Shown here in pieces: positions 1 to 8,611 of a DNA stretch of 59,303 bases (the stretch's first letter is position 1; every line of letters begins with the position of its first letter). Source of the stretch: Pedobacter sp. ASV28 (GTDB lineage: Bacteria > Bacteroidota > Bacteroidia > Sphingobacteriales > Sphingobacteriaceae); assembly GCF_016428855.1 (NCBI RefSeq), contig NZ_JAELTN010000031.1:1-59303 (forward strand). The letters are read 5' to 3'. A program made the translations under genes and the position numbers. The notes beneath the pieces were generated by a model that did not search any database, was not told the origin of the DNA, and was given only the letters and a program-made list of their open reading frames with translations.

Positions 1-1
1 C

Positions 2-1429
2 ATTACGGCTGCATTCTTAAACAAAACAACAAAGGATCATGACAAAACGAGCTTGCAATATGATTATGCCAAAATAGGAAAAGTGTTAGACAGTATACTA
101 ATGCGTAATGGAGAGTCTTGGGAAAAAAGAAACTATAACCAATTGGAATTTAACTATACCAAAACATTCGATAAAGCGCATAAGAAATACACGATAGATA
201 TGCAGTACGATTTTTGGAATAGCGATAAGGACTGGAGTTTATTCACCCAAAAAACTTTCCCGGTAGCCACCTCCTTTCCTGGCATTAGAACCAGTTCCAT
301 TGGATCAAGCAAAGATTTTATGTTACAAACCGATTATATACACCCTTTAGATAGCATTGCCAATTTAGAGTTCGGTATTAAAATCGAAAAACGTAGTGTA
401 ACCAGTGCATATAAAGCCGAACAGCAAAACAATATAGATTGGGAAATACTGGACAGAATCAACAACCAGATTATTTATGATGAATTAATTGGTGGTGCCT
501 ATGTACAATTTAGCAACAAATGGAATAGAATAACTTACCAAGTTGGTTTAAGAACAGAATTGACCAAAACCGCTTTAGAAGATAAAGCAGGAACATTTAA
601 CGATACCAAAAAATACACAAGACTTTTTCCAACGCTTAACCTAACCTATCAGTTTGGTGCAAATACCACAATACAGGCTAGTTATAGCAAACGAATTAAT
701 AGGCCCTCCCTCTTTTCGTTATATCCTTTTAATGAATTGACCGATTTCAATGCCCAGTATGTAGGCAATCCAAATTTAAATCCTTCCTACGCTGATGTCA
801 TAGAATTCAGTTTTTTAAAAACCTGGCATAAACTAACCTTTAATCCCTCCTTATATTATCAGAACAATAGTGCCATTATCCAAGATTATACTTACAGAGA
901 CCTTAATGGAGTATTTATTACCACACCTATAAATATTGATAGAGAAACACGTAGCGGGCTAGAGCTTTCTGCCTTATATAGCCCTTATAAATTTTTACAC
1001 CTAAGCATGGAAGTTAATGCCTATTATTTTAAGCAAAAAGGTTTCTATGTAGACCAGGATTTTTATCACAGTGGCAATATTTTAATCAGTAGGTTCAGCG
1101 TGCAAACGAAACTACCTGAAAAATTCAGTTTCCAATGTCGTTATAATTTTACCAGTGCGCAAAGTAATGCACAGAGTAGAGTGGCCAGTATTCATAATTT
1201 AGATTTTGGGATAAGCAAACTACTACTAAAAGACAAAGCTACCCTAATATTTGATGTCACTAATTTATTTGATTTGAAAAAATTTGAAACTAAAACAACT
1301 GGCAGCACCTACTTACTTTCACAAACCAATAGACCAAATGCAGCAAGGTATCGTTTAACCTTTATCCACAAATTTAACCTCAAAGAAAATCAAGGTGTTA
1401 GACAAGCAAAAACGGGCAATAGAAATTAA
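2..1429 (+). CDS. Outer-membrane beta-barrel / TonB-dependent receptor-like protein, 3'-terminal part
   Basis: The reading frame is open from the first bases of the window, so the gene starts upstream and only the C-terminal ~475 residues are present. The sequence alternates aromatic/hydrophobic and polar residues in the way of transmembrane beta-strands, has the barrel motif NRPSLFSLYPFNEL, PNLNPSYADV and a late strand with DVTNLFDLKKFETK, as seen in the outer membrane beta-barrel family common in Bacteroidota (TonB-dependent receptor-like, often with a carboxypeptidase-regulatory N-terminal domain). It ends in a basic tail rather than a terminal aromatic residue. The substrate cannot be told. 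The next gene converges from the other strand 9 bases away. Confidence 0.85.
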   Translation: MTAAFLNKTTKDHDKTSLQYDYAKIGKVLDSILMRNGESWEKRNYNQLEFNYTKTFDKAHKKYTIDMQYDFWNSDKDWSLFTQKTFPVATSFPGIRTSSIGSSKDFMLQTDYIHPLDSIANLEFGIKIEKRSVTSAYKAEQQNNIDWEILDRINNQIIYDELIGGAYVQFSNKWNRITYQVGLRTELTKTALEDKAGTFNDTKKYTRLFPTLNLTYQFGANTTIQASYSKRINRPSLFSLYPFNELTDFNAQYVGNPNLNPSYADVIEFSFLKTWHKLTFNPSLYYQNNSAIIQDYTYRDLNGVFITTPINIDRETRSGLELSALYSPYKFLHLSMEVNAYYFKQKGFYVDQDFYHSGNILISRFSVQTKLPEKFSFQCRYNFTSAQSNAQSRVASIHNLDFGISKLLLKDKATLIFDVTNLFDLKKFETKTTGSTYLLSQTNRPNAARYRLTFIHKFNLKENQGVRQAKTGNRN

Positions 1430-1438
1430 ACTTTATTA

Positions 1439-2800
1439 TCACCTTCCAGGTCTAGGGATCATCATTAAACTTTCATGGCCCTTTTCATCTACAGACTGTA
1501 CCGCAAAAAAGTAATTGTCTTTTGAGTAGGCCAAAGTAGCCATGGGTTCTTTTACAAAAAACTTTCGTTCCCAAAATGGGCTGGTGGTTTCTCTCATTAA
1601 TACATAGTAGCCATAAGGCTGTTTTCCTTTTGGCGCATCCCATTTCAATTGCGTTTTATTGGTCAATCCAGAGGTGACAACCACTACATTCTCTGGCTCT
1701 TGGGTTGATAAGCCCAGATTAGCCATTACCGACAAGTTCATTCTGGTTACCTTTTGCAGGTAGGTATAATCTACATATTCGGGTAAATCACCATACTTAA
1801 ATCCATTCTCCGTTCTTATATCTTGATGTTGTCTATTAAAATCTTCGTTCATCTCTGTTACCCTAACGGCAGTAAAACCTTGTTGTGAAAACGGCGTATG
1901 ATCACCACCTCTCAGATACCTGTCTCTTCGGTAAATCAATTTTACTTCGAGCTGGTCAACATATTTTTCGGCAATTTCTTTAATATACCGGGCAGCCTGT
2001 CTAGCCTTGCCATCATTTTCCGTACCCGCCGATTGACGGGCAGCGGCCTGTTCCTTCGTTTCTCCCGCTGGCACACCTTCACTAAAAACACGGACACTCT
2101 TATTATCTTTTATATCGGTCTCCATGCCATAAGAATTGCCAACAATATCATTATTCATTAATAAATGTACATTCCAACCCTCTTCTTTCGCCCGTTTGGC
2201 CAAATTGGTGGCTCCATACAAGCCCTGTTCTTCGCCTACGAAAGCCACAAATACCAAGGTGCCACTGAATTTGTATTTGCTCATGATACGGCACATTTCC
2301 AATACCGCAGCTACACCAGAGGCATCGTCATTAGCTCCAGGTGCAAAATCCTTAATGTTCATCACATCGGTAACCCTTGAATCATAATGTCCGGAAACCA
2401 TCAACATCCGTTTATCTTCTGGATCGGTTCCCGGCAATATGGCCATTACATTCTTAAGGATAACAGGTTCTTTGATCCTTCTACCATCTGCTGGCTGCAA
2501 AAAAGTATCATAAGAAACCTGTAGTCTTCCCCCACTTGATTGGGCATATTTCTCGAACTCACTTTTTATCCAGGTACGTGCTGCCCCAATACCCGTAGTC
2601 TTACTTATGGTATCACTCAGGGTATGCCTGGTATGGAAAGAAACCAATCTCTTCACCAATACTTCGAGATTGGCTGCCGAAACCTCTCCAACCATCGTAC
2701 TAATTTCGGGATCTTTGACTTCTGTTCTTTGGGCAGAAACCCTATCTGTTACCAAAAGGAATAAGAACATGAATAGGGACAGGTATTTATTTTTTATCAT
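1439..2800 (-). CDS. Secreted M28-family zinc aminopeptidase with C-terminal Fn3-like domain
   Basis: 453 residues with an N-terminal signal peptide (hydrophobic run ending near SVSAQ). The M28 co-catalytic zinc pattern is visible: GHYDS (His/Asp), GANDDASG (bridging Asp), GEEQGLYG (catalytic and metal Glu), NNDIVGNS (Asp) and a late GGDHTPF / HQDIRTEN region supplying His. After the catalytic domain, about residues 370-450, a segment beginning NVVVVTSGL and containing QLKWDAP resembles a fibronectin type III domain. Likely hydrolyses N-terminal residues of peptides in the periplasm or outside the cell. It is divergent from a second M28 gene at 2894; the 93-base gap must hold both promoters. 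Confidence 0.9.
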   Translation of the reverse strand: MIKNKYLSLFMFLFLLVTDRVSAQRTEVKDPEISTMVGEVSAANLEVLVKRLVSFHTRHTLSDTISKTTGIGAARTWIKSEFEKYAQSSGGRLQVSYDTFLQPADGRRIKEPVILKNVMAILPGTDPEDKRMLMVSGHYDSRVTDVMNIKDFAPGANDDASGVAAVLEMCRIMSKYKFSGTLVFVAFVGEEQGLYGATNLAKRAKEEGWNVHLLMNNDIVGNSYGMETDIKDNKSVRVFSEGVPAGETKEQAAARQSAGTENDGKARQAARYIKEIAEKYVDQLEVKLIYRRDRYLRGGDHTPFSQQGFTAVRVTEMNEDFNRQHQDIRTENGFKYGDLPEYVDYTYLQKVTRMNLSVMANLGLSTQEPENVVVVTSGLTNKTQLKWDAPKGKQPYGYYVLMRETTSPFWERKFFVKEPMATLAYSKDNYFFAVQSVDEKGHESLMMIPRPGR

Positions 2801-2893
2801 AAAAGCACGTGTAAAATTATGAATAGAAAGTTACAACTATTTAGCAATACCTGTAAATTCACACACTACATTGTTACTTAAACTAACTAATAT

Positions 2894-4468
2894 ATGATGA
2901 TGAAAAAATTTATGATTGGCACATTGGCCGTGGCCTTTTACTTCTCTGCATTTGCACAAGAGCCCGTGAACACTGTGGCTGTGCAAAAGATAAGAGCCGA
3001 AGGCCTAGAAAAATCGAAGGTGATGGACATTGCCCATCAAATTACCGATGTAATTGGTCCCCGTTTGGCCAATTCTCCCGGCATTAAACGAGGGAGGGAC
3101 TGGGCTGTTAAATATTTTACGGAATTAGGCCTTAAAAATGTAAAGCAGGAAAGCTGGGGAGATTTTGGAAAAGGCTGGTCGGTTGAAAAATATTATGCAG
3201 CAACTACCACACCGTTTTACAGACCGATTATCGGTTATCCTAAAGCTTGGACCCCGGGAACCAATGGTCCTATCAAATCTGAAGTGGTACTCATTAAAGC
3301 AGATACCGTGACCGATCTAGCTGCCTATAAAGGTAAACTAGCAGGCAAGATCGTGGTGATCGAATCGGTGTTAGTTCAGCCGCTTAAAAATTCTTATACC
3401 CCTGATGTAACCCGCTATACCGATGAAAAACTTGCGGAAATGGCAGCAGCAGAACCCGTAGCTCCGGGAGCTGGTCGTCCAGGTGGACGCGGAGGCAACA
3501 ACCAAATGGCCATGATGATGAGGATGAGACAAAACAGGGCTGCTATTAACGAAGTGCTATTACAGGAAAAAGTAGGTTTAATCTTAACCTATGCCCGTGG
3601 TAGCTATGGCACCTTCTTTACCAGCAATGGGGCTTCTTATGCCCTAGATGCCAAACCTGTTTCACCAGAGCTGGAAGTTTCGGCCGAAGACTTCCTTCAC
3701 ATTCTACGTTTATTGCGCAGCGGGCAAAAAGTAGAGGTAGAAGCTGATATCAAGACTTCTTTCTATTCCCAAGATCCCAAAGGCTATAATGTAATTGCCG
3801 AAATTCCAGGTACCGACAAAAAACTGAAAGATGAAATCGTAATGCTTGGTGCCCACTTTGATTCATGGCACTCGGGAACCGGAGCCACCGACAATGCCGC
3901 TGGCTCTATCGTAATGATCGAAGTAATGCGAATTTTGAAAGCAATTAACTTCCAACCCAAAAGAACTATAAGAATTGCCCTTTGGGATGCCGAAGAACAA
4001 GGTTTACATGGTTCAAGGGGCTATGTAAAACAACACTTTGCCGATCCAACCAAAATGGAGTTATTGCCAGAACATGGCAAACTTAGTGCTTATTATAACT
4101 TAGATAATGGTACTGGTGCGGTTCGTGGTATTTATTTACAGGGTAATGCAGGTGCGAGAGATATTTTCCAGTCTTGGCTAAACCCATTTGCAGATTTAGG
4201 TGCTAAAACGGTAACCATTAGCAATACTGGTGGTACAGATCACCAAGCTTACGATGCTGTAGGCTTGCCCGGTTTCCAATTTATCCAAGATCCAATGGAT
4301 TACAATACACGTACTCATCACACCAACCAAGATACTTATGACAGATTGGTAGAAGATGACCTCAAAAAATCGGCAACCATTATTGCCTCATTTGTATACC
4401 ATACTGCTGAACGTGCAGAAAAAATTCCGCGTAAGGAGTTGCCAAAACCGGTTGCACCGAGGAATTAA
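2894..4468 (+). CDS. Secreted M28-family zinc peptidase with inserted PA-like domain
   Basis: 524 residues, signal peptide up to about AFAQ (residue ~22). A PA-like domain is inserted at roughly residues 110-270 and carries an Ala/Gly/Met-rich stretch (GAGRPGGRGGNNQMAMMM). The zinc-binding M28 core follows: GAHFDSWHSGTGATDNAAG, WDAEEQGLHGS, YYNLDNGTG, GTDHQAYD and HTNQDTYD give the expected His, Asp, Glu, Asp, His ligands. The start is a run of three ATG codons; any of them could be used. It resembles bacterial relatives of carboxypeptidase Q. The gene is divergent from another M28 peptidase and followed by a strong hairpin terminator. Confidence 0.9.
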   Translation: MMMKKFMIGTLAVAFYFSAFAQEPVNTVAVQKIRAEGLEKSKVMDIAHQITDVIGPRLANSPGIKRGRDWAVKYFTELGLKNVKQESWGDFGKGWSVEKYYAATTTPFYRPIIGYPKAWTPGTNGPIKSEVVLIKADTVTDLAAYKGKLAGKIVVIESVLVQPLKNSYTPDVTRYTDEKLAEMAAAEPVAPGAGRPGGRGGNNQMAMMMRMRQNRAAINEVLLQEKVGLILTYARGSYGTFFTSNGASYALDAKPVSPELEVSAEDFLHILRLLRSGQKVEVEADIKTSFYSQDPKGYNVIAEIPGTDKKLKDEIVMLGAHFDSWHSGTGATDNAAGSIVMIEVMRILKAINFQPKRTIRIALWDAEEQGLHGSRGYVKQHFADPTKMELLPEHGKLSAYYNLDNGTGAVRGIYLQGNAGARDIFQSWLNPFADLGAKTVTISNTGGTDHQAYDAVGLPGFQFIQDPMDYNTRTHHTNQDTYDRLVEDDLKKSATIIASFVYHTAERAEKIPRKELPKPVAPRN

Positions 4469-4490
4469 TTTATTTCTAATCTAAAAAATA

Positions 4491-4518
4491 ATAAAAGCCA
4501 CTTAAAAGTGGCTTTTAT
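4491..4518. terminator. Bidirectional hairpin terminator
   Basis: A perfect 13-base inverted repeat (ATAAAAGCCACTT / AAGTGGCTTTTAT) with a 2-base centre lies 22 bases after the M28 stop codon, with A and T runs on both sides, so it can terminate the M28 gene on the plus strand and the convergent gene at 4569. Confidence 0.85.
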
Positions 4519-4568
4519 TATAATATGTAGCTTGTTCTCAGCAAAGTCTTCTAACATTTCAACTAAAT

Positions 4569-5525
4569 TTATATGGTATGAATCAAAGCATAGATATTTG
4601 GGTTGGTATAATAATAATTCCCAAATTGGTCCCCTATTATTCGGTCATTATATAGGTCAAAAACAAAAGTCTTTATTTCTTTTTCAAATTTAACTTTTAC
4701 GCTTACCTGCCCAGTTTTCATGGCAGAAAATTGTCCATCAATTGTAAAAGGCTCTGAGGCAAAAAAATCTTTTAATATCCCTTTGTTTAATTTATTGTCA
4801 ACATTTAGCTGCCTTATCCCAACGTTAGAATTAATAAAGTTTCTAGATATCCTAACTTCCTCAACTTGATCTGCGGTTATTATCTTGAATACATTTCCAT
4901 CATTAAACGTTATCATTTTCAGTTTTGTAAAGTGAGGTGTGGGAGCATTTATAGGGGTTGGCCTTCTGTCAGGGGTTGCGACTTGCCAAACAGAGCCATT
5001 CTCGAACCAAACTCGGGGTTCATTACTTGAATATGTAAATCCTGTTCTACCAGCAACCGGCTTACCTATGGCCTGGGCCAATAAAAATAAAAAGTCTGCG
5101 CCTCTTTCTCCCGCCCCGCTATGGCAAGAATAAATGTATATAATGGGGAAGTTTTTACCTTTTAGTTTTTCTAAAAAGGTTTTCCAATATAATTCATTCC
5201 AAGTGGTTATATAATTAGTTTTCCAGTCTTGCGCACCCGTTTGTCCAGAACCCGTTTCCAAGAACCCTTCATTACCATGTCCCCCAATGTTTAGGTTTCC
5301 ATTTCCAAATAGTTCAATCTCATCTTTAGGATTAATCGCTTTATTAACTCTAGATAACCAATTGTTTACGGCCATTTCAGTGGTTGAATGACGCATGCAC
5401 TGCCAAAATGCCCTCCCCATATTGTTATTTGCACCGTTATCTGGACCGCTTGACACAGTATTTTGATCTCCTATGCCTTTGTCCATAAGAGAATAAAAAT
5501 GCTTATTTTGACCTTTTGTTTTCAT
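4569..5525 (-). CDS. Unrecognised protein with a caspase/DUF4347-like His-Cys pattern
   Basis: 318 residues, no signal peptide or membrane segment. I do not recognise it as a named family. What stands out is a Gly-His-Gly motif (NIGGHGNEG, His83) followed 51 residues later by a hydrophobic strand ending in Cys (PIIYIYSCHSGAGERGADF, Cys134) and then a helix plus AQAIGKPVAGRTGFTYSS. This order and spacing is like the His-Cys dyad of clan CD (caspase/gingipain-like) folds and like DUF4347 domains. The C-terminal ~110 residues are beta-rich and unlike anything I know. The upstream neighbour on the same strand is a stand-alone LuxR-type regulator. Protease activity is an inference from pattern only; a structural, inactive relative is equally possible. 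Confidence 0.6.
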   Translation of the reverse strand: MKTKGQNKHFYSLMDKGIGDQNTVSSGPDNGANNNMGRAFWQCMRHSTTEMAVNNWLSRVNKAINPKDEIELFGNGNLNIGGHGNEGFLETGSGQTGAQDWKTNYITTWNELYWKTFLEKLKGKNFPIIYIYSCHSGAGERGADFLFLLAQAIGKPVAGRTGFTYSSNEPRVWFENGSVWQVATPDRRPTPINAPTPHFTKLKMITFNDGNVFKIITADQVEEVRISRNFINSNVGIRQLNVDNKLNKGILKDFFASEPFTIDGQFSAMKTGQVSVKVKFEKEIKTFVFDLYNDRIIGDQFGNYYYTNPNIYALIHTI

Positions 5526-5596
5526 ATTATTTTATTTAATGGTTACATGACAATCTCCTTAGTTTACCATCAGATAAGAAAAAGAAGTATGATTAA

Positions 5597-5824
5597 TCAA
5601 GCAAAAACCCTCTCCTTAAATGCCCACACCACCAACTGGTACGCATTTCTAAAACCCATCTTCTTCACCATATTTCTGCGATGGGTTTCAACGGTAAGCT
5701 TGCTGATAAAAAGCTCATTGGCGATTTCCTTATTGCTATAGCCCATGGAGATTAATTGCAAAACCTCGATCTCTCTGGGACTAATGGTATTTTGTAGCTG
5801 TTCTTCATTAATTTGAATTGTCAT
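5597..5824 (-). CDS. Stand-alone LuxR/GerE-type HTH DNA-binding protein
   Basis: 75 residues that consist almost only of a LuxR-type helix-turn-helix: SPREIEVLQLISMGYSN, KEIANELFISKLTVETHR and RRNMVKKMGFRNAYQLVVW match the four-helix domain that ends NarL-family response regulators. There is no receiver or ligand-binding domain. It lies 72 bases upstream of the His-Cys protein gene on the same strand and is divergent from the operon at 5982 that ends in a two-component pair. It could regulate either side, or be a remnant of a larger regulator. Confidence 0.85.
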   Translation of the reverse strand: MTIQINEEQLQNTISPREIEVLQLISMGYSNKEIANELFISKLTVETHRRNMVKKMGFRNAYQLVVWAFKERVFA

Positions 5825-5882
5825 AGCTCTTTAGTTTTAACCAAAATTATTTAGCAGGAGCTATTTCTATTTAGGAGATATT

Positions 5883-5899
5883 ACCCTAAATTACAGGGT
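5883..5899. promoter_or_regulatory. Candidate operator dyad between the LuxR-HTH gene and the 5982 operon
   Basis: The inverted repeat ACCCT-N7-AGGGT sits in the 157-base divergent intergenic region. Its size suits binding of a dimeric LuxR/NarL-type HTH protein, and genes for two such proteins flank it. No experimental link is implied. Confidence 0.3.
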
Positions 5900-5981
5900 G
5901 TTTTTACGGTATTGAGCATCTGTAAAAAGCGGTTACTTTGAAGAAATTAATAAACCATTTAAATTATCTAATATATAAACC

Positions 5982-6482
5982 ATGATTATCAAACTAAACG
6001 ACGGAGAAAAGTCACACACAGGAAAACCTTTTAAAAAAGACGAAGTAAAGGAAATGGTTAATGCATATAGAAAACTCATAGACCCCGATAAAGACTTAAA
6101 ATTTGCACATTTCACTGTTTATGAGATACTGGAATTATTTGTAGACAATAAGATTATCCCAAAGGCAGTATTAAGTCAAATAAACAAGCCCAGTGCGACA
6201 ACGGAATATGGTGTGAAAATTTATATTGGAAGGCACAGTACAGAAAGAACTTGTCCTACTGGTAGAATCAATGATTATTTAAACCGTAATACAGCAATTA
6301 TATGCAATACTGAAATTCTTGGATTTAAGAAATATCTAGATATATTAGACAATACCAAGTCAATCTCAATGGCTGTTCCAGGACCCGGTGACGCTATAGA
6401 CCAAGCTACGATATGTCCGCCCGATTGTCCTGAAGGCACATATACCGATCCTTCAGATGGTTATGATGTAGGTAACGCATAA
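5982..6482 (+). CDS. Unrecognised 166-residue protein, first gene of a two-component operon
   Basis: No family recognised. The protein is soluble-looking, with no signal peptide. An N-terminal helical part (residues ~15-65, FKKDEVKEMVNAYRKLI) is followed by a segment with VKIYIGRH, ERTCPTG and NTAIICNTE, and a C-terminal tail with two close cysteines (ATICPPDCPEG) ending in acidic, Gly-rich residues. The stop codon overlaps the start of the next gene by one base (TAATG), so the two are probably translationally coupled. The context (membrane protein, kinase, regulator) suggests a part in signalling, but the sequence itself shows no activity. Confidence 0.7.
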   Translation: MIIKLNDGEKSHTGKPFKKDEVKEMVNAYRKLIDPDKDLKFAHFTVYEILELFVDNKIIPKAVLSQINKPSATTEYGVKIYIGRHSTERTCPTGRINDYLNRNTAIICNTEILGFKKYLDILDNTKSISMAVPGPGDAIDQATICPPDCPEGTYTDPSDGYDVGNA

Positions 6483-7150
6483 TGAGTTTATTAAAAATAC
6501 CATTTTCTGTAATTATAGAATGGATGTGTTTCGTCGCATCTATTCTATTTATTCCTAAAAGAATATTTCCAAGGTATTGGAGAGCGTTTATTATATATTT
6601 AGGCATCTTAATTATCTTTGAGACCTACACTCATGTTGCGAGTAAAATGGCTACGGTTACAAGAAGCAATCACTCTTTGTATAACAGCTTCATGCTTGTT
6701 TATGCTTCTTTTCATATTTGGATATTTTCTAAAATAATTACACTGAAAAATATTAAAATAATATGCTCTTTATTAGCACTTGGGCTACTTGTTGGCTATA
6801 TTTCCGAATGGCTATATCAAGGTTTCTATCTTTACTTTTACCGAACAAATACAGCTTTTAGTGGCATAATGGTACTACTCTGTATTATTTATTATTTTAG
6901 TTTATTTAAACAAGATGAATATCACGATCTTCTAAAAGATGCTACGTTTTGGTTCGTTACTGGCTGCTTAATTTTTTATGCTACCAATACTGCCGTAAAC
7001 GCCTTTTTCGCAGAACTTATCCGTGTAAAGATAAAAGGACAGGTTTCTATACGTTATGCAATAATAAATATATTAAATATACTGATGTATAGCTGTTGGA
7101 TAAAATCATTTCTATGCTTAAAGAACAAACAGATCTATACACGAGCATAA
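6482..7150 (+). CDS. Multi-pass membrane protein coupled to a histidine kinase
   Basis: 222 residues with about six to seven hydrophobic helices (for example around FSVIIEWMCFVASILFI, YWRAFIIYLGILIIF, IICSLLALGLLVGYI, SGIMVLLCIIYYFSLF, FWFVTGCLIFYATNT and YAIINILNILMYSC). No enzyme motif is visible. Its end overlaps the start of the histidine kinase gene by 37 bases, a strong sign that the two are made together. Because the kinase has only one membrane segment and no input domain, this protein is a plausible signal-sensing partner. That role is inference. Confidence 0.75.
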   Translation: MSLLKIPFSVIIEWMCFVASILFIPKRIFPRYWRAFIIYLGILIIFETYTHVASKMATVTRSNHSLYNSFMLVYASFHIWIFSKIITLKNIKIICSLLALGLLVGYISEWLYQGFYLYFYRTNTAFSGIMVLLCIIYYFSLFKQDEYHDLLKDATFWFVTGCLIFYATNTAVNAFFAELIRVKIKGQVSIRYAIINILNILMYSCWIKSFLCLKNKQIYTRA

Positions 7151-7908
7151 TTCTTATCTCTCTTGTCTTTTTGATAATTGTGATTGGCCTTGTCATTTTG
7201 GTGACTACCTATTATAGAAAGAAAAGAATTCATTTAGACGAAAAAAAGCTGCTTCACCAAAAATTTGAAGCCGAGCTACTTAAATCTCAAATTGAAGTAC
7301 AGGAACAAACCATGCAAACTATCGCTAGCAACCTGCACGACAATATTGGCCAACTGCTAAGCCTTACTAACTTAACCTTGGCTTCCATAAATATTGATGA
7401 TCAAGAAAAAGCGAGCAAAAAAATTAATAACTCTACAGAGTTAGTAAACAAATCCATCAAAGAACTAAGAGAATTGGCTAAACTTTTACAGGGAGAAAAA
7501 CTGCTCGAAAAAGGTATCGGCTACGCCCTTGCACAGGAAGTAGCTTGGCTTGAAAAATCTGAAATCTACCAAATTAACTTTACCAACCAACTTGAAGAGA
7601 ATCTAGAAGATTCTGCCGAAAAGGACTTGATTATCCTAAGACTCTTTCAGGAAATCGTGAATAACATTATCAAACATGCCCAGGCTACCGAAATTATCAT
7701 CAGCTTGGCACAACAACAAGGAAGCTTAGTCATAGTCATTAAAGAAAATGGCATTGGCTTTAATTATCACGACGTATCTAAAAACAGCAGTGGCGGGCTA
7801 GGTCTCCACACCATAGATAAGAGAGTAAAATTAATTGAAGGAACATTTCAAGTCGACTCAGAAATAGGCAAAGGAACTCAAATTACCTTAATCATACCCT
7901 ACCCTTAA
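7114..7908 (+). CDS. Sensor histidine kinase, NarX/DegS-like (HisKA_3 + HATPase)
   Basis: 264 residues from the ATG at 7114; an in-frame TTG at 7096 is possible but less likely. One N-terminal transmembrane helix (residues ~11-34), a short coiled coil, then the HisKA_3 dimerisation/phosphoacceptor motif ASNLHDNIGQ with His75. The ATP-binding domain shows the N box (EIVNNIIKHAQAT), G1 (KENGIGFN) and G2 (GGLGLHTI). There is no periplasmic or PAS sensory domain. It should phosphorylate the response regulator encoded 3 bases downstream. Confidence 0.92.
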   Translation: MLKEQTDLYTSIILISLVFLIIVIGLVILVTTYYRKKRIHLDEKKLLHQKFEAELLKSQIEVQEQTMQTIASNLHDNIGQLLSLTNLTLASINIDDQEKASKKINNSTELVNKSIKELRELAKLLQGEKLLEKGIGYALAQEVAWLEKSEIYQINFTNQLEENLEDSAEKDLIILRLFQEIVNNIIKHAQATEIIISLAQQQGSLVIVIKENGIGFNYHDVSKNSSGGLGLHTIDKRVKLIEGTFQVDSEIGKGTQITLIIPYP

Positions 7909-7911
7909 ATT

Positions 7912-8550
7912 ATGCAAGAAAAGATAAAAATAGCCTTAGTGGATGATCACACCCTATTCAGATCTGGTTTGGCGAGCCTGCTAAGTGAATTTGAGGAAAT
8001 TACCATTGCTTTTGAGGCAACAAACGGTATTGATCTTCAAGCCAAAATAAAACACCATGAAGACATACAATTGATATTAATGGACATTAATATGCCCATT
8101 ATGGATGGCTTTACCGCTACTAAATGGATGAAGGTAAATTATCCAGCTATCTATATCTTAGCCCTAAGCATGTTTGAAGATGAGAAGTCCATTATCAATA
8201 TGATCAAAGCTGGTGCAAATGGCTATATGCTTAAAGAATCAAAATCTACAGAGCTACTGGTAGCCATCAAAACAATGATTGAGAAAGGATTCTATATCAA
8301 TGAACTGGTTTCTGGTCGATTGCTGGTTTCCATGAAAAATAACGATTCCAAAGACACCCTTACCGAAAAAGAACTCGTCTTTCTACAACATTGCAGTACA
8401 GAACTAACCTATAAAGAAATTGCCAGTCTTATGAATGTAAGTCCACGTACGGTAGATAATTATCGCGAATCCTTATTTGCCAAGCTCAATCTCAAATCTA
8501 GAACTGGCCTAGTGGTTTATGGCATTAAAAATAATTTGATCAAAATTTAG
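7912..8550 (+). CDS. NarL/FixJ-family response regulator
   Basis: 212 residues: an N-terminal receiver domain (acidic pair DD at residues 11-12, phosphoacceptor Asp58 in LILMDINMP, and the conserved Lys in GYMLKES) followed by a C-terminal LuxR-type HTH (TEKELVFLQHCSTELTYKEI and NVSPRTVDNYRESLF). It is the partner of the kinase just upstream. The HTH is related to the free-standing HTH protein encoded at 5597, so both may bind similar sites. Confidence 0.95.
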   Translation: MQEKIKIALVDDHTLFRSGLASLLSEFEEITIAFEATNGIDLQAKIKHHEDIQLILMDINMPIMDGFTATKWMKVNYPAIYILALSMFEDEKSIINMIKAGANGYMLKESKSTELLVAIKTMIEKGFYINELVSGRLLVSMKNNDSKDTLTEKELVFLQHCSTELTYKEIASLMNVSPRTVDNYRESLFAKLNLKSRTGLVVYGIKNNLIKI

Positions 8551-8555
8551 TTGGG

Positions 8556-8608
8556 GTTGGGTTAACTGTTTAATTGGTTATTTGATTAGCTTGAAACATC
8601 AAATTAGC
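8556..8608. repeat. Short intergenic repeat containing GGTTAACTGTTTAATTG
   Basis: The gap between the convergent response regulator and nuclease genes holds GGTTAACTGTTTAATTGG and an ATTTGAT/ATCAAAT inverted repeat. A close match to the first part occurs in reverse orientation at 23388-23407, and a shorter one near 35945, all in non-coding gaps. Confidence 0.5.
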
Positions 8609-8611
8609 TAA

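Noticed and set aside
5463..5741. 92-codon plus-strand frame across the His-Cys protein and LuxR-HTH genes
   Set aside because: Crosses two better-supported genes on the other strand and has no recognisable features.
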